44,801 nucleotides of DNA, from positions 1-44,801 of the forward strand of contig CAMXVQ010000004.1 in the NCBI GenBank assembly GCA_947252455.1, read 5' to 3'. Positions within the stretch are counted from its first letter, which is position 1, and every line of letters starts with the position of its first letter. The notes below the pieces were generated by a model. It was not told the DNA's origin, ran no database searches, and worked only from the letters and a program-made list of their open reading frames with translations. The DNA comes from an uncultured Atopobium sp. GTDB taxonomy: Bacteria; Actinomycetota; Coriobacteriia; Coriobacteriales; Atopobiaceae. A program made the position numbers and the translations under genes. Below, piece after piece: positions 7,181-14,136 of this stretch.

Positions 7181-7234
7181 ATGCAGGATTTAGCGCTATT
7201 TGAGTTGTTTGATTTTTGACTATTGCCTGAACTT

Positions 7235-7335
7235 GTAAATAGCGGGTTAAACAGCTGCGAAAAGTCCGCCGCCGATAACTCGCCATTTACACTATAGCAC
7301 CAAGAAGAACCACATGCAGGGCTAGTAGTTACTCG
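7235..7335 (-). repeat. Promoter-hairpin cassette B (minus strand)
   Basis: TATAGT (minus, 7291-7296) abuts a hairpin with 14-base arms at 7277-7290 and 7235-7248 (gtaaat at the base of the stem, two mismatches). The -35 position reads CTGCAT, so this promoter is probably weak or dead. The word cgagtaac upstream (near 7332) is shared with cassette A. Confidence 0.45.
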
Positions 7336-7348
7336 TGATGATATATGA

Positions 7349-7437
7349 AGAAAAATAAAAGAGGCTGCGATAGGGCTGAACCCCGAAGTAGCCTCTTTTA
7401 TTACATCCAATATACCAAAAATTAACGCGCTTATCAA
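7349..7437 (-). ncRNA. Promoter-hairpin cassette C: candidate ~55-base hairpin RNA (minus strand)
   Basis: The minus strand has TTGATA (7432-7437), a 17-base spacer and TATATT (7409-7414), an excellent promoter. Starting about 7 bases on is a hairpin with a 13-bp perfect stem, arms 7390-7402 and 7354-7366 (aataaaagaggct), and T-rich sequence at its end. Promoter and terminator-like hairpin are back to back, so the product would be a very short structured RNA. Loop sequence (ttcgggg) resembles that of cassette E. Function unknown. Confidence 0.5.
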
Positions 7438-7611
7438 AGCAAGGTATCAAGTGCGTCTTTCAAACCGATACGGAAATAGCTTAGAGAACTAGAAGTCCAG
7501 CAACTCAAAATGATATTGGTAAAGTAGGCTTGTCAAGTGCTATTGAATTCAAAAATGCACAATAACAAGCATTTGAGTAGAGGCATTGAGAAAATCTTAA
7601 GCTTTCCGCGT

Positions 7612-7666
7612 AATAAAAAACGAGCAAATGGATGAACGGTTCGCCGATTGCGCGCTCCATATACTA
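7612..7666 (-). repeat. Promoter-hairpin cassette D, decayed (minus strand)
   Basis: TAGTAT (minus, 7661-7666), with the shared ggtg before it, is followed by an imperfect hairpin (gagc/gctc core, 7622-7656) and a run of six T on the minus strand (aaaaaa at 7615-7620). No -35 is recognisable 17 bases upstream. It is the least conserved of the five units. Confidence 0.4.
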
Positions 7667-7703
7667 CACCACAATTAAGAGTAAGGGGACTATTGCAAGC
7701 TCT

Positions 7704-7791
7704 AAAAAATAGAGGCGACAACCTCAGGCATGCGCCCGAAGCTGCCACCTCTATCTAATCTCACTATACACCAACTTCATTCGCTTATCAA
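7704..7791 (-). ncRNA. Promoter-hairpin cassette E: candidate ~50-base hairpin RNA (minus strand)
   Basis: TTGATA (7786-7791), 17 bases, TATAGT (7763-7768) on the minus strand. About 8 bases later a hairpin begins with arms 7744-7754 and 7709-7719 (atagagg core) and ends in TTTTTT (7704-7709), a proper terminator. Transcription would yield an RNA of about 50 bases that is nearly all hairpin. Cassette E is the best preserved member with C. Homology to cassette A continues upstream to about 7870. Confidence 0.5.
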
Positions 7792-7921
7792 AGATACGAG
7801 CCCGTGCGTCTTTAATAATTCCGCTGTACAGAGCGTATTTGAGCCATCAGTACAACTGATACTCTTTCTTACATGATAGACATGGTTTTTAGCATGATTG
7901 CAATGGAAATAAATATATCGA

Positions 7922-7952
7922 CCTCGTAACATGTAACGAGGGAGACTATAAT
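7922..7952 (+). promoter_or_regulatory. 20-bp palindromic operator overlapping a TATAAT promoter
   Basis: CCTCGTAACATGTAACGAGG (7922-7941) is a palindrome with 9 of 10 pairs. It covers the -35 position of a perfect TATAAT (7947-7952) on the plus strand, whose -35 (TCGTAA) is poor. The arrangement suggests a regulated promoter for the small genes at 7990 and 8102, possibly controlled by the ribbon-helix-helix-like protein. Confidence 0.5.
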
Positions 7953-7956
7953 ATAC

Positions 7957-8013
7957 AGCAACAACCACAAATGAACTAAAATAATTACATTGAACGAATC
8001 AGAGGTTGTTGCT
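7957..8013 (+). other. Inverted repeat pairing the mRNA 5' end with the start of the small ORF
   Basis: agcaacaacc (7957-7966) is perfectly complementary to ggttgttgct (8004-8013). The left arm coincides with the expected 5' end of RNA from TATAAT at 7947-7952. The right arm lies inside the 7990 reading frame and overlaps its only Shine-Dalgarno-like agagg. The loop contains the TTG start. Confidence 0.5.
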
Positions 8014-8133
8014 TTTGTCGTTGATATTCTAAAGCAAGTTATAGCCAGTATGATTGGTATGTTTATCGCGTATGTAATAATAAAGAAATGGGAGAAACAT
8101 CATGGCAACTCAGGCACGCCTAAGAGCAAATAA
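7990..8133 (+). CDS. Putative 47-residue single-helix membrane peptide (type I toxin-like)
   Basis: From a TTG at 7990 the frame reads MNESEVVAFVVDILKQVIAS then MIGMFIAYVIIKKWEKHHGN and SGTPKSK. One hydrophobic helix (about 7-31) is followed by a basic tail (KKWEKHH). That layout resembles Fst/TxpA-type and related small membrane toxins of Gram-positive bacteria, but I recognise no specific family. There is no ribosome binding site before the TTG and no in-frame ATG before residue 21. The frame overlaps the next gene by 32 bases. Placement behind a palindromic operator and inside a self-complementary leader supports a real, tightly controlled gene; the weak start is against it. Confidence 0.4.
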   Translation: MNESEVVAFVVDILKQVIASMIGMFIAYVIIKKWEKHHGNSGTPKSK

Positions 8134-8332
8134 TAACTACGTTAAACACAACGTAAAAAAAGTAACAATATCGTTTTATCCAAAAGACAAAGAAGTGTAT
8201 GCATGGGTAGCGCAACACGAGAGCATGGCTGGTTATATTCGCACACTTATTGTAAATGACATGCAGGCTCAAAATCAAAATGAACAGCAATACCCGCCTG
8301 CCCAGCAATGTACAACGAGCAACAACAAGTAA
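8102..8332 (+). CDS. Small ribbon-helix-helix-like protein
   Basis: A 76-residue protein with a good binding site (gggagaa, 8089-8095) before the ATG at 8102. The sequence ARLRANNNYVKHNVKKVTISFYPKDKEVYAWVAQ then GYIRTLIVNDM follows the pattern of short Arc/MetJ-type DNA-binding proteins common on mobile elements: a basic N-terminus, one beta strand (KKVTISFYP) that inserts in the major groove as a dimer, then two helices ending GYIrxLIxxDM. The C-terminus (about 55-76) is Gln/Asn-rich and probably disordered. It may repress its own upstream promoter, which has a palindrome. Family assignment is by pattern, not by a search. Confidence 0.6.
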   Translation: MATQARLRANNNYVKHNVKKVTISFYPKDKEVYAWVAQHESMAGYIRTLIVNDMQAQNQNEQQYPPAQQCTTSNNK

Positions 8333-8425
8333 AGTGTTATCGCAATAACCAGATTTTATACGTCTGTAAAAGAGCAAATCAGAAAAACCATTACACAAAA
8401 AATAGGAGAAGTTTAGGAGGAATAG

Positions 8426-8701
8426 ATGAAATACGATATCGATTATGATTATAAGTTCAAAGTCAATGAATACGGACAGGAGCTCATTCCTCGTGACGCT
8501 GTGGAGAAAGACGGTCTTATTATTTTGCCGAATGGTAGATATATGCCACCAGGCTGTTATCACGATCCAAAGTTGGGGTTAAATATTATCTATGAGCCGC
8601 TTGAGCTCAATCCATACTATGAGCTTATAGAGAATACGCCAGATGGCGACGAAGACGATGATTGGGAAGAATGGCACATGGATCTCTGCAACCATAAATA
8701 A
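8426..8701 (+). CDS. Uncharacterised acidic 91-residue protein
   Basis: Preceded by a very strong binding site (aggagga, 8416-8422), so translation is likely. The sequence is soluble, Tyr- and Asp/Glu-rich: YDIDYDYKFKVNEYG near the N-terminus, LPNGRYMPPGCYHDPKLG in the middle, and an acidic tail NTPDGDEDDDWEEWHMD. No membrane segment or signal peptide. I do not recognise the family. The strongly negative C-terminus would suit a DNA-mimic or inhibitor protein, but that is only a possibility. It follows the ribbon-helix-helix-like gene by 93 bases and ends in its own terminator. Confidence 0.55.
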   Translation: MKYDIDYDYKFKVNEYGQELIPRDAVEKDGLIILPNGRYMPPGCYHDPKLGLNIIYEPLELNPYYELIENTPDGDEDDDWEEWHMDLCNHK

Positions 8702-8740
8702 GCCCACGGTGTCTCGAGTGAGTCAGCGTGGACTTATTTT
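8697..8740 (+). terminator. Intrinsic terminator after the acidic protein gene
   Basis: Arms aataagcccacg (8697-8708) and cgtggacttatt (8727-8738) pair with one mismatch, followed by TTTT. The left arm begins inside the stop region of the gene. Confidence 0.8.
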
Positions 8741-8803
8741 ACTCTATTACAAAAACTTGCATATTAAAGCATTACACGTACAACCTGCAAAAAAGTGCAC
8801 GCA

Positions 8804-9112
8804 TTATTTATCTTTAGAACCTTTAAGAGAGGGATAAAATGTTGCGCTGCTAAAGACATCTTTAATGGTCTTTCCATTAATAAAGCCAAGCATAAGAAAT
8901 TCGTCTACGGTTGCAACCAATTCACTACAGTCAACAAAGTGATTTTTTGCATTTCTAAGGCTGGTATCTTGCGCACGCCATGCTTCGTAATTTGCATCGG
9001 TCAAATAGTAAACATCGTTATCTACTTTCATATAAACCGAATGGTGCGTATGCAGATAATCGGCCAGCTGGTCATAATTGATATCGAGTACCTCATCAGA
9101 TTTCTTACCCAT
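8804..9112 (-). CDS. Uncharacterised 102-residue protein
   Basis: The start at 9112 is chosen because gaaagga lies 7 bases before that ATG on the minus strand; a longer frame to 9196 exists but has no start signal. The protein begins MGKKSDEVLDINYDQLADYL and is soluble and mixed in charge, with aromatic-rich HHSVYMKVDNDVYYLTDANYEAWRAQD and a helical C-terminal half (SELVATVDEFLMLGFINGKTIKDVF). No known motif is recognised. It is transcribed towards the acidic protein gene. The region 9113-9228 upstream holds no other gene. It could be a conserved small protein of the lineage or part of the accessory island. Confidence 0.5.
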   Translation of the reverse strand: MGKKSDEVLDINYDQLADYLHTHHSVYMKVDNDVYYLTDANYEAWRAQDTSLRNAKNHFVDCSELVATVDEFLMLGFINGKTIKDVFSSATFYPSLKGSKDK

Positions 9113-9228
9113 GATGTATCCTTTCTCATGGTTTACTAACACTTTTATTCTATCGTGCAACAAGCAAAAAACCATGAGATTTAGGTAAGCGAACATATTC
9201 TTGTGGTAAACGTAAGGACAAGATGTAT

Positions 9229-10068
9229 TTATTTCGATGCATTTATATATTTCGTCTGAGCCGAGATGTGCTTGTCTACATATGCCTTAAGTTCTTCCAC
9301 ACTTGAGCACAAAGGATTTGCACCCAGTTGTATAAGCTCATCTTTATCTCTAAAGCCCCAGCTGACGCTTGCACACCTACAATGCGCGTTGCGTGCAGTT
9401 TGTATATCAACTTCTGAATCACCTACATATAAACAGTGTTGAGGCACTGTATTAAGCTTGTCCATCATCGCAAACACATGGTCTGCCGCTGGCTTTAACG
9501 GGTATGCATCGCTAGCTCCTGCATATACATCAAAACAGTCAGAAAAATGAGTATCTACCAGTGCACGTACATCACAATCAGGTTTATTAGAAAGCACGCC
9601 CAGCTTAATATGAGCTTGTTTCAAGTGTTTTAACAGCGAAATTATCCCTTCATACGGAGAAGTTTTTTCTGCATGATGTGTTGCGTAATATGCACAAAAC
9701 GTTTCAAATACACGAGTGTAAAGCTCTGGCTTGGCACCATCACCCACACACTGCTTTATGAGGTTTCGTGCTCCATTACCAAGATATGCGCGAACTTGAC
9801 TTGTTGAGCACGGCGTGCATCCGTTGGTAACAAGTGCATGATTAACCGACGTAGCTAAATCATGAAGTGTGTCTAAGATAGTGCCATCCATATCAAAGAT
9901 AACAGCATTGATTGAGGCGTCATCACAAGCGGTATTGTCTGCTTGAAGTGCTGCATCTAAAGCAGATCTTTGTGCATGGCTTGTGTCATCAGATGTAAGC
10001 GAATTGTTTGTGTGCATTGGTGTATGCGCGTCCGAAAGTGATGAATTGCAAGAATAAGCAAAACTCAT
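9229..10068 (-). CDS. gph: HAD-family hydrolase, phosphoglycolate phosphatase-like
   Basis: A 279-residue cytoplasmic phosphatase. Start is taken at 10068, where aaggag sits 7 bases upstream; an ATG at 10089 lies before that site. HAD motifs: I, DMDGT (59-63, nucleophile and acid/base aspartates); II, LGVLSNKPD; III, the Lys of YPLKPAADH; IV, YVGDSEVDIQTARNA. The cap is the small helical type (HDLATSVNHAL ... YLGNGARNLIKQCVG) that matches Gph-like enzymes, which remove phosphate from 2-phosphoglycolate; related HADs hydrolyse other sugar phosphates. About 55 N-terminal residues (Ser/Thr/Asp/Ala-rich) precede the enzyme and have no counterpart in ordinary Gph. Exact substrate is uncertain. Confidence 0.8.
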   Translation of the reverse strand: MSFAYSCNSSLSDAHTPMHTNNSLTSDDTSHAQRSALDAALQADNTACDDASINAVIFDMDGTILDTLHDLATSVNHALVTNGCTPCSTSQVRAYLGNGARNLIKQCVGDGAKPELYTRVFETFCAYYATHHAEKTSPYEGIISLLKHLKQAHIKLGVLSNKPDCDVRALVDTHFSDCFDVYAGASDAYPLKPAADHVFAMMDKLNTVPQHCLYVGDSEVDIQTARNAHCRCASVSWGFRDKDELIQLGANPLCSSVEELKAYVDKHISAQTKYINASK

Positions 10069-10225
10069 ACGTAAACTCCTTATGTGCAAAAATTATGCTG
10101 TAAAGAGTATACGTCTACCTGTATGCATGAGACTTAAGATGCTTAAATCGTCCATCTTTTAGAAAGCATAATCCATCTTTTATGTCTGTATTGGGTATTA
10201 TGCAACACACCACCATGTGCAGAAC

Positions 10226-11578
10226 CTATTGATAATGCAGCGATTCCACAGGATCAAGCATGGCAGCGCGTCTTGCAGGATAAAAACCAAATATAATACC
10301 TATGCATACACAAATTCCCACCGCTAGGGCAACAGATTTTGCATCAATAGCTGCATTAACATGCATTTGCATAAACATCGAAACCAGTACAGCTAAGCCT
10401 TGTGCACATAAAAATCCCAAGCACATACCGATAATGCCACCAGTAACACACAGGCAAACCGATTCAAGCAGGAATTGTTTGGTGATGTCGTGGCGTTTTG
10501 CACCCAAAGCTTTTCTTAAGCCGATTTCGCGAATACGTTCTGACACATTGGTAAGCATCATGTTCATAATACCAATACCACCGACGAGCAAAGATATACC
10601 TGCTATACAGCCCACCATCATCTGAAAACCACTCATAAAGCTGTTAAAACCTTTTGTTACGCCCTCAACCGATTGAACAGCAAAGTTAGGCATTTTGTTA
10701 GGCGCATCTTTATCGCTTTTGTAATTAAAACGAGAAGAAATCCATTCCTTTGTGCGTTTTTCCGTTTCTTCAACTTTATTTTTATCGTCAACAACACCTA
10801 AAAGTTCTGTACATGACATTGAGTGACTCATGCGCATCTGAAGCGTTTTAAGCGGTGTGAAGAGCTGGACAGTTTTCCCTGCAAACCCAAGCGATGGCAT
10901 ATTAGCACTTTCTGCAATTCCAACAATGGTATAGGGACGTCCTTTTAAACGGATTGTTTTTCCAATTGCCTGTTCACACAATGATTTTTCTTCTTGTGTC
11001 GAAAGCGAAGGAGTAGAAGAGTTTCCTTTAGGTTTACTATCTGCTTCCTGTGCTTCTTGCTTGGTTGCGGACGCGCTTATTTTTGAGTGAATGATGCCTT
11101 CGGAGTTAAGCTCAAAAAGCTCTTTTACGCTTGTTTTATCAAGCATAATAACATCTGAGCCTTCCGCATATTGTGAATTTGCAAAGCTACTTCCTGCAAT
11201 AATCTCAATACCTTGAGCAGATAAGTATCCCTTACTAATGCCAGTAACTTGGGCATTGACGACACCTGAATTCACAGAAATAGTATCAGATGCCATTGCA
11301 ACTCCCATAAAATCGCGATACGAGGGAATATCGCTTTTAATTTTTGCAATATCGGCTTCTGACCAGCTATCCTTATCTTGATACATGGTAACGTAGATTA
11401 ATTTACTACGCTCAAGTCCAAGTGAGGACGATAAGGTATTTTGAATACCACCAATAAGGGAAGTCATAGAAATAACTGCGGTAATGCCAATTACAATTCC
11501 TAAAATGGTAAGAATTGAGCGTCCTTTATTAGCTTTAAGCGCTTCCCAGGTTTCAAAACATAAATCACGTACGTTCAT
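10226..11578 (-). CDS. MacB-like ABC transporter permease (FtsX family)
   Basis: A 450-residue membrane protein. One helix near the N-terminus (about 20-43, GRSILTILGIVIGITAVISM) is followed by a large extracytoplasmic MacB core domain (about 45-310), then three helices at the C-terminus within an FtsX domain (FMSGFQMMVGCIAGISLLVGGIGIMNMMLTNV; IREIGLRKALGAKRHDI; GICVCIGIIFGFYPARRAAMLDPVESL). These motifs are diagnostic of MacB-type mechanotransmission transporters. A Ser/Gln/Lys-rich insert around 170-200 is variable. Its start overlaps the ATPase stop by 4 bases, so the two form one unit with the adaptor upstream. Likely cargo classes are antimicrobial peptides or lipoproteins; no evidence picks one. 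Confidence 0.88.
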   Translation of the reverse strand: MNVRDLCFETWEALKANKGRSILTILGIVIGITAVISMTSLIGGIQNTLSSSLGLERSKLIYVTMYQDKDSWSEADIAKIKSDIPSYRDFMGVAMASDTISVNSGVVNAQVTGISKGYLSAQGIEIIAGSSFANSQYAEGSDVIMLDKTSVKELFELNSEGIIHSKISASATKQEAQEADSKPKGNSSTPSLSTQEEKSLCEQAIGKTIRLKGRPYTIVGIAESANMPSLGFAGKTVQLFTPLKTLQMRMSHSMSCTELLGVVDDKNKVEETEKRTKEWISSRFNYKSDKDAPNKMPNFAVQSVEGVTKGFNSFMSGFQMMVGCIAGISLLVGGIGIMNMMLTNVSERIREIGLRKALGAKRHDITKQFLLESVCLCVTGGIIGMCLGFLCAQGLAVLVSMFMQMHVNAAIDAKSVALAVGICVCIGIIFGFYPARRAAMLDPVESLHYQ

Positions 11579-12306
11579 GTTAGGCCTCTTCCGTGGCGTG
11601 TACTTTTCAAAACAGCTTGTTTTTCTTCTTCATCGCTTAAAAGATGTCCGTCACGAATGTGAACACAGCGATCTGCCCACGTTGCAACTTCGGGATCGTG
11701 CGTAATTAGAATAATTGTTTTTCCTTGGTTTTTGAGCTGTTTGAACGTTTTAAGTACCATCTCACTTGTTGCGGAGTCAAGATTGCCCGTTGGTTCGTCG
11801 GCAAGAATAACAGCTGGATCGTTTACCAATGCTCGTGCAATTGCAACACGTTGCATTTGCCCACCCGATAGCTCATTGGACTTGTGATTGTAATACGTTG
11901 CAGGTAATCCAACTGATTCTAAGCACCTGCATGCTCGTTCAAAACGTAAGTGTGCTGGAAAGTTTGAATAGACTAAGGGCAACGTTACGTTTTTAAGTAC
12001 CGTGGCACGCGGTAACAAGTTGAATGACTGAAAAACAAAACCCAAGCGCTTTGCCCTAATAGTTGCTAGTTCGTCATCAGAAAGCGTGGCAATGTCTATT
12101 CCTTCAAGGAAATAGCTTCCTTGAGTAGGCGTATCCAGACAGCCAAGAATATTCATAAGCGTTGATTTACCCGAACCCGAAGGCCCCATAATGCATAGAA
12201 ACTCACCTTGTTCTACACAAAGAGAAACCCCTTTAAGCGCATGAACATTTCCCGCTTTTGATTCATAAATGCGATGAATGTTTTTTATATCTACAACAGC
12301 GCTCAT
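11575..12306 (-). CDS. MacB/LolD-type ABC transporter ATPase
   Basis: A 243-residue cytoplasmic ATPase. Walker A GPSGSGKST (41-49), Q-loop in FVFQSFNLLPR (90-100), signature LSGGQMQRVAIARAL (146-160), Walker B VILADEPTGNLD (166-177) and the H-loop in ILITHDPEVA are all intact. The EPTGNLDS variant and overall length mark the MacB/LolD/FtsE group. It powers the FtsX-type permease encoded next (ATGA overlap at 11575-11578) and works with the adaptor gene 11 bases upstream. A typical tripartite-style efflux set, here in a Gram-positive context without an outer membrane channel. Confidence 0.92.
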   Translation of the reverse strand: MSAVVDIKNIHRIYESKAGNVHALKGVSLCVEQGEFLCIMGPSGSGKSTLMNILGCLDTPTQGSYFLEGIDIATLSDDELATIRAKRLGFVFQSFNLLPRATVLKNVTLPLVYSNFPAHLRFERACRCLESVGLPATYYNHKSNELSGGQMQRVAIARALVNDPAVILADEPTGNLDSATSEMVLKTFKQLKNQGKTIILITHDPEVATWADRCVHIRDGHLLSDEEEKQAVLKSTRHGRGLT

Positions 12307-12317
12307 ACCTATCCTTC

Positions 12318-13679
12318 CTAATTTTGTGAGGAGGAGTCGTCTGAGCTTGCATTGCGTTTGAGGCTTGTGCCTTCAGCTACACCTTCGATTGCCGTTTGAG
12401 AGCCACTCCGTGCAATTACGTTTACAGCCTGCTTGGTAAAACTTTTTGCATTTCCATCGTGATTGTCGTCTAAAACATATACATACGATGTTCCATCTTC
12501 TTCAACGATGCAAGAAGTTGGTACTACAAGAGCATTTTTTACCTCTTGGGTAACAATTTCTACGTCGGCAGTCATACCGCATTTGATTGATTCATTAGGC
12601 TTGTCAATAAGGACATCAACCGCATAATTTGCCATGGTATTGCTTGTGGCAGCACCCATTTGGCTTGGTGATACTGCAGCATTTTCCGCTGTACTTGCTA
12701 TATTTTCTACAACTGCATCACAGGTAACACCAGGCAGTGCGCTGAATGTAACTTTTGCCTGCTGTCCTGGTTTTATTGCAGAAATATCAATTTCGCTGAC
12801 GCTGAGACGAACGCGCATCTTTGAAAGATCAGCAATTTGGATGAGGATGCCATTTTCGGGGTTTTGACCAACGCTTCCTGCCATACCAGCAGTAAGTGAA
12901 CCTACCGCCGCGCCTCGTTTTGCGTTCATGGTGATAACGTTACCGTCGCATGGAGCTACAACCGTGCGTTTGTTTGCTTTTTCGCGCGCGTCATCAACAG
13001 CTGACTGTGCTTGATCGGCGGCTAATTTTGCCTGATCAATAGCACTTTGAGCCGAGGCTACACTTTCGTAAACGGTATCAGGATGAGGAAGCGCTTTTTG
13101 TACCGTGGCGTTTGGTGCGCTGTTATATTCATTGAGTGCTTTGTTGTAGTTGGCGTATGCACGTGCATACGCATCGCGTGCACTTTTTACCTGCTTCTTT
13201 GCAACATTAAGCTGGTTTTGCGCGGTTTGTACCGCTTTATCCAGAGCATCGTTTTTAATGGTAAACAGTACGTCACCTTTTTTTACGTTGGCCCCTTGGT
13301 TTACACGGACTTCATCAATAATGCCATCAACCTCGGGAGTAACCACGGTATTAGATACAGGCTCTGCCGTACCCGAAGTTTTTATGGTGCTGGTAAAATC
13401 ATGCTTTTCTACCGTTGCGAGAGGTGCGTCTTGCGCTGAATTATGAGACTTTGTAAGAAATGATCCTACAACACCTGCGATAATGAACAAAACACATATA
13501 CCTAGAATAGACAAACCGATAATTTTATTTTTACGACGTTTTTTCTTGCGCAACTCCATGATGGCGTTAAGCGCTTGATTGGCATCTGCTTCGTCTTTTT
13601 TTATAGTTGGCATATTTTGTGCAGGTACTTGGTTACTTTGAGGGAGGGGAGGCACTGTATTGGTGTTTTTCTTAAACAT
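12318..13679 (-). CDS. MacA-like efflux adaptor (HlyD family)
   Basis: A 453-residue protein anchored by one helix (about 54-76, KIIGLSILGICVLFIIAGVV) after a charged cytoplasmic head rich in Lys/Arg (MELRKKKRRKNK). Outside, it has the split biotinyl-lipoyl domain (TVVTPEVDGIIDEVRVNQGANVKKGDVLFTI ... KRTVVAPCDGNVITMNAKRGAAV), a helical hairpin of about 80 residues rich in Ala/Gln between the halves (AQNQLNVAKKQVKSARDAYA ... QSAIDQAKLAADQAQSAVDD), a beta-barrel part and a membrane-proximal part. This order fits MacA-type adaptors. It is the first gene of a three-gene unit with the ATPase and permease. The C-terminus ends in a Ser-rich tail. Confidence 0.87.
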   Translation of the reverse strand: MFKKNTNTVPPLPQSNQVPAQNMPTIKKDEADANQALNAIMELRKKKRRKNKIIGLSILGICVLFIIAGVVGSFLTKSHNSAQDAPLATVEKHDFTSTIKTSGTAEPVSNTVVTPEVDGIIDEVRVNQGANVKKGDVLFTIKNDALDKAVQTAQNQLNVAKKQVKSARDAYARAYANYNKALNEYNSAPNATVQKALPHPDTVYESVASAQSAIDQAKLAADQAQSAVDDAREKANKRTVVAPCDGNVITMNAKRGAAVGSLTAGMAGSVGQNPENGILIQIADLSKMRVRLSVSEIDISAIKPGQQAKVTFSALPGVTCDAVVENIASTAENAAVSPSQMGAATSNTMANYAVDVLIDKPNESIKCGMTADVEIVTQEVKNALVVPTSCIVEEDGTSYVYVLDDNHDGNAKSFTKQAVNVIARSGSQTAIEGVAEGTSLKRNASSDDSSSQN

Positions 13680-13751
13680 GACTCATCCTTTGTAAGGGTT
13701 TTGCTTATAGCAGTATTGTATCAAAACATTTGTTTGTCTATAGAGTTGTTT

Positions 13752-13769
13752 TCTTACATTTTTGTAAGA
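13752..13769. promoter_or_regulatory. 18-bp palindrome upstream of the MacAB-like operon
   Basis: tcttaca-tttt-tgtaaga is a perfect inverted repeat with 7-base arms about 75 bases before the adaptor start. It has the size of a dimeric repressor site. No regulator gene is adjacent, so the binder is unknown. Confidence 0.35.
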
Positions 13770-13803
13770 TTTCTTTAAGACATGCAGCTAAAGTTTATAG
13801 GTG

Positions 13804-13943
13804 ATGTAGAGCTCAAGTTTTTACGCGCAATGTATAGCTCAAGTGTATATGCGCAACCCTTGAGCACCGCAGCATGTCGTGTGTGCCCTTGAATACCGCG
13901 GCGCGTCGTACAACCCTTGGGCAACGCAGCGCGGCGCGCGCAC
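13804..13943. repeat. Two adjacent tandem repeat families
   Basis: atgtagagctcaagttttta and its continuation to 13829 is followed by a second 26-base copy at 13830-13855 (atgtatagctcaagtgtata...). Directly after come three units of 28-30 bases beginning cccttg (13856-13885, 13886-13913, 13914-13943), each ending GC-rich with cgtcgt or gcgcgcg. The three cccttg units are much more GC-rich than their surroundings. They sit between the divergent MacAB-like operon and aspS. Confidence 0.7.
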
Positions 13944-14025
13944 GAGATAATTTAGATTATTAAAGGAATATGAGCAATAAGCATGTACACTCAGACATTT
14001 TGTTATATTCTTTTTAAGTTATACA

Positions 14026-14083
14026 GCTCAGAGTCATAACTAAAACCATGTTTGCAAGCGTTTTAGTCACAGCTACGCTGAGC
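14026..14083 (+). promoter_or_regulatory. Nested inverted repeats in the aspS leader
   Basis: An outer stem gctcag (14026-14031) / ctgagc (14078-14083) encloses an inner 8-bp stem actaaaac (14039-14046) / gttttagt (14060-14067). This could fold into a two-tier RNA structure some 50 bases before the aspS start. The conserved T-box sequence (TGGNACC) is not present, so it is not an obvious T-box. The rest of 13944-14136 shows no other recognisable element. Confidence 0.4.
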
Positions 14084-14136
14084 CATGTGAACACTGAGTT
14101 TTCAGTTTGGATTACAAACGTACAAAGAGGTGGGGT

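Larger units (their letters stand above)
6831..7989. other. Gene-poor accessory stretch with decayed promoter-hairpin repeats
   Basis: No convincing protein gene is seen in this 1.16 kb on either strand. Minus-strand open frames at 7174-7437 and 7533-7748 have promoter-box or hairpin sequence inside them, poor composition and no ribosome binding site. From 7018 the stretch is dominated by five related minus-strand units listed separately. From 6840 to 7017 I see AT-rich sequence with no clear structure. Confidence 0.6.

Noticed and set aside
7174..7437. Minus-strand 87-codon frame in the repeat region
   Set aside because: Its TTG start is the -35 box of cassette C, the frame runs through two hairpins, has no ribosome binding site and no recognisable protein features.
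7533..7748. Minus-strand 71-codon frame
   Set aside because: It crosses the hairpin and promoter boxes of cassettes D and E; composition is not protein-like.
7018..7790. CRISPR array
   Set aside because: Repeats are far from identical, spacing is irregular (about 100 to 250 bases), no cas genes are nearby, and the units contain promoters.
13886..13943. GC-rich repeat as an rRNA or tRNA fragment
   Set aside because: The units match each other, not any conserved RNA sequence that I recognise.
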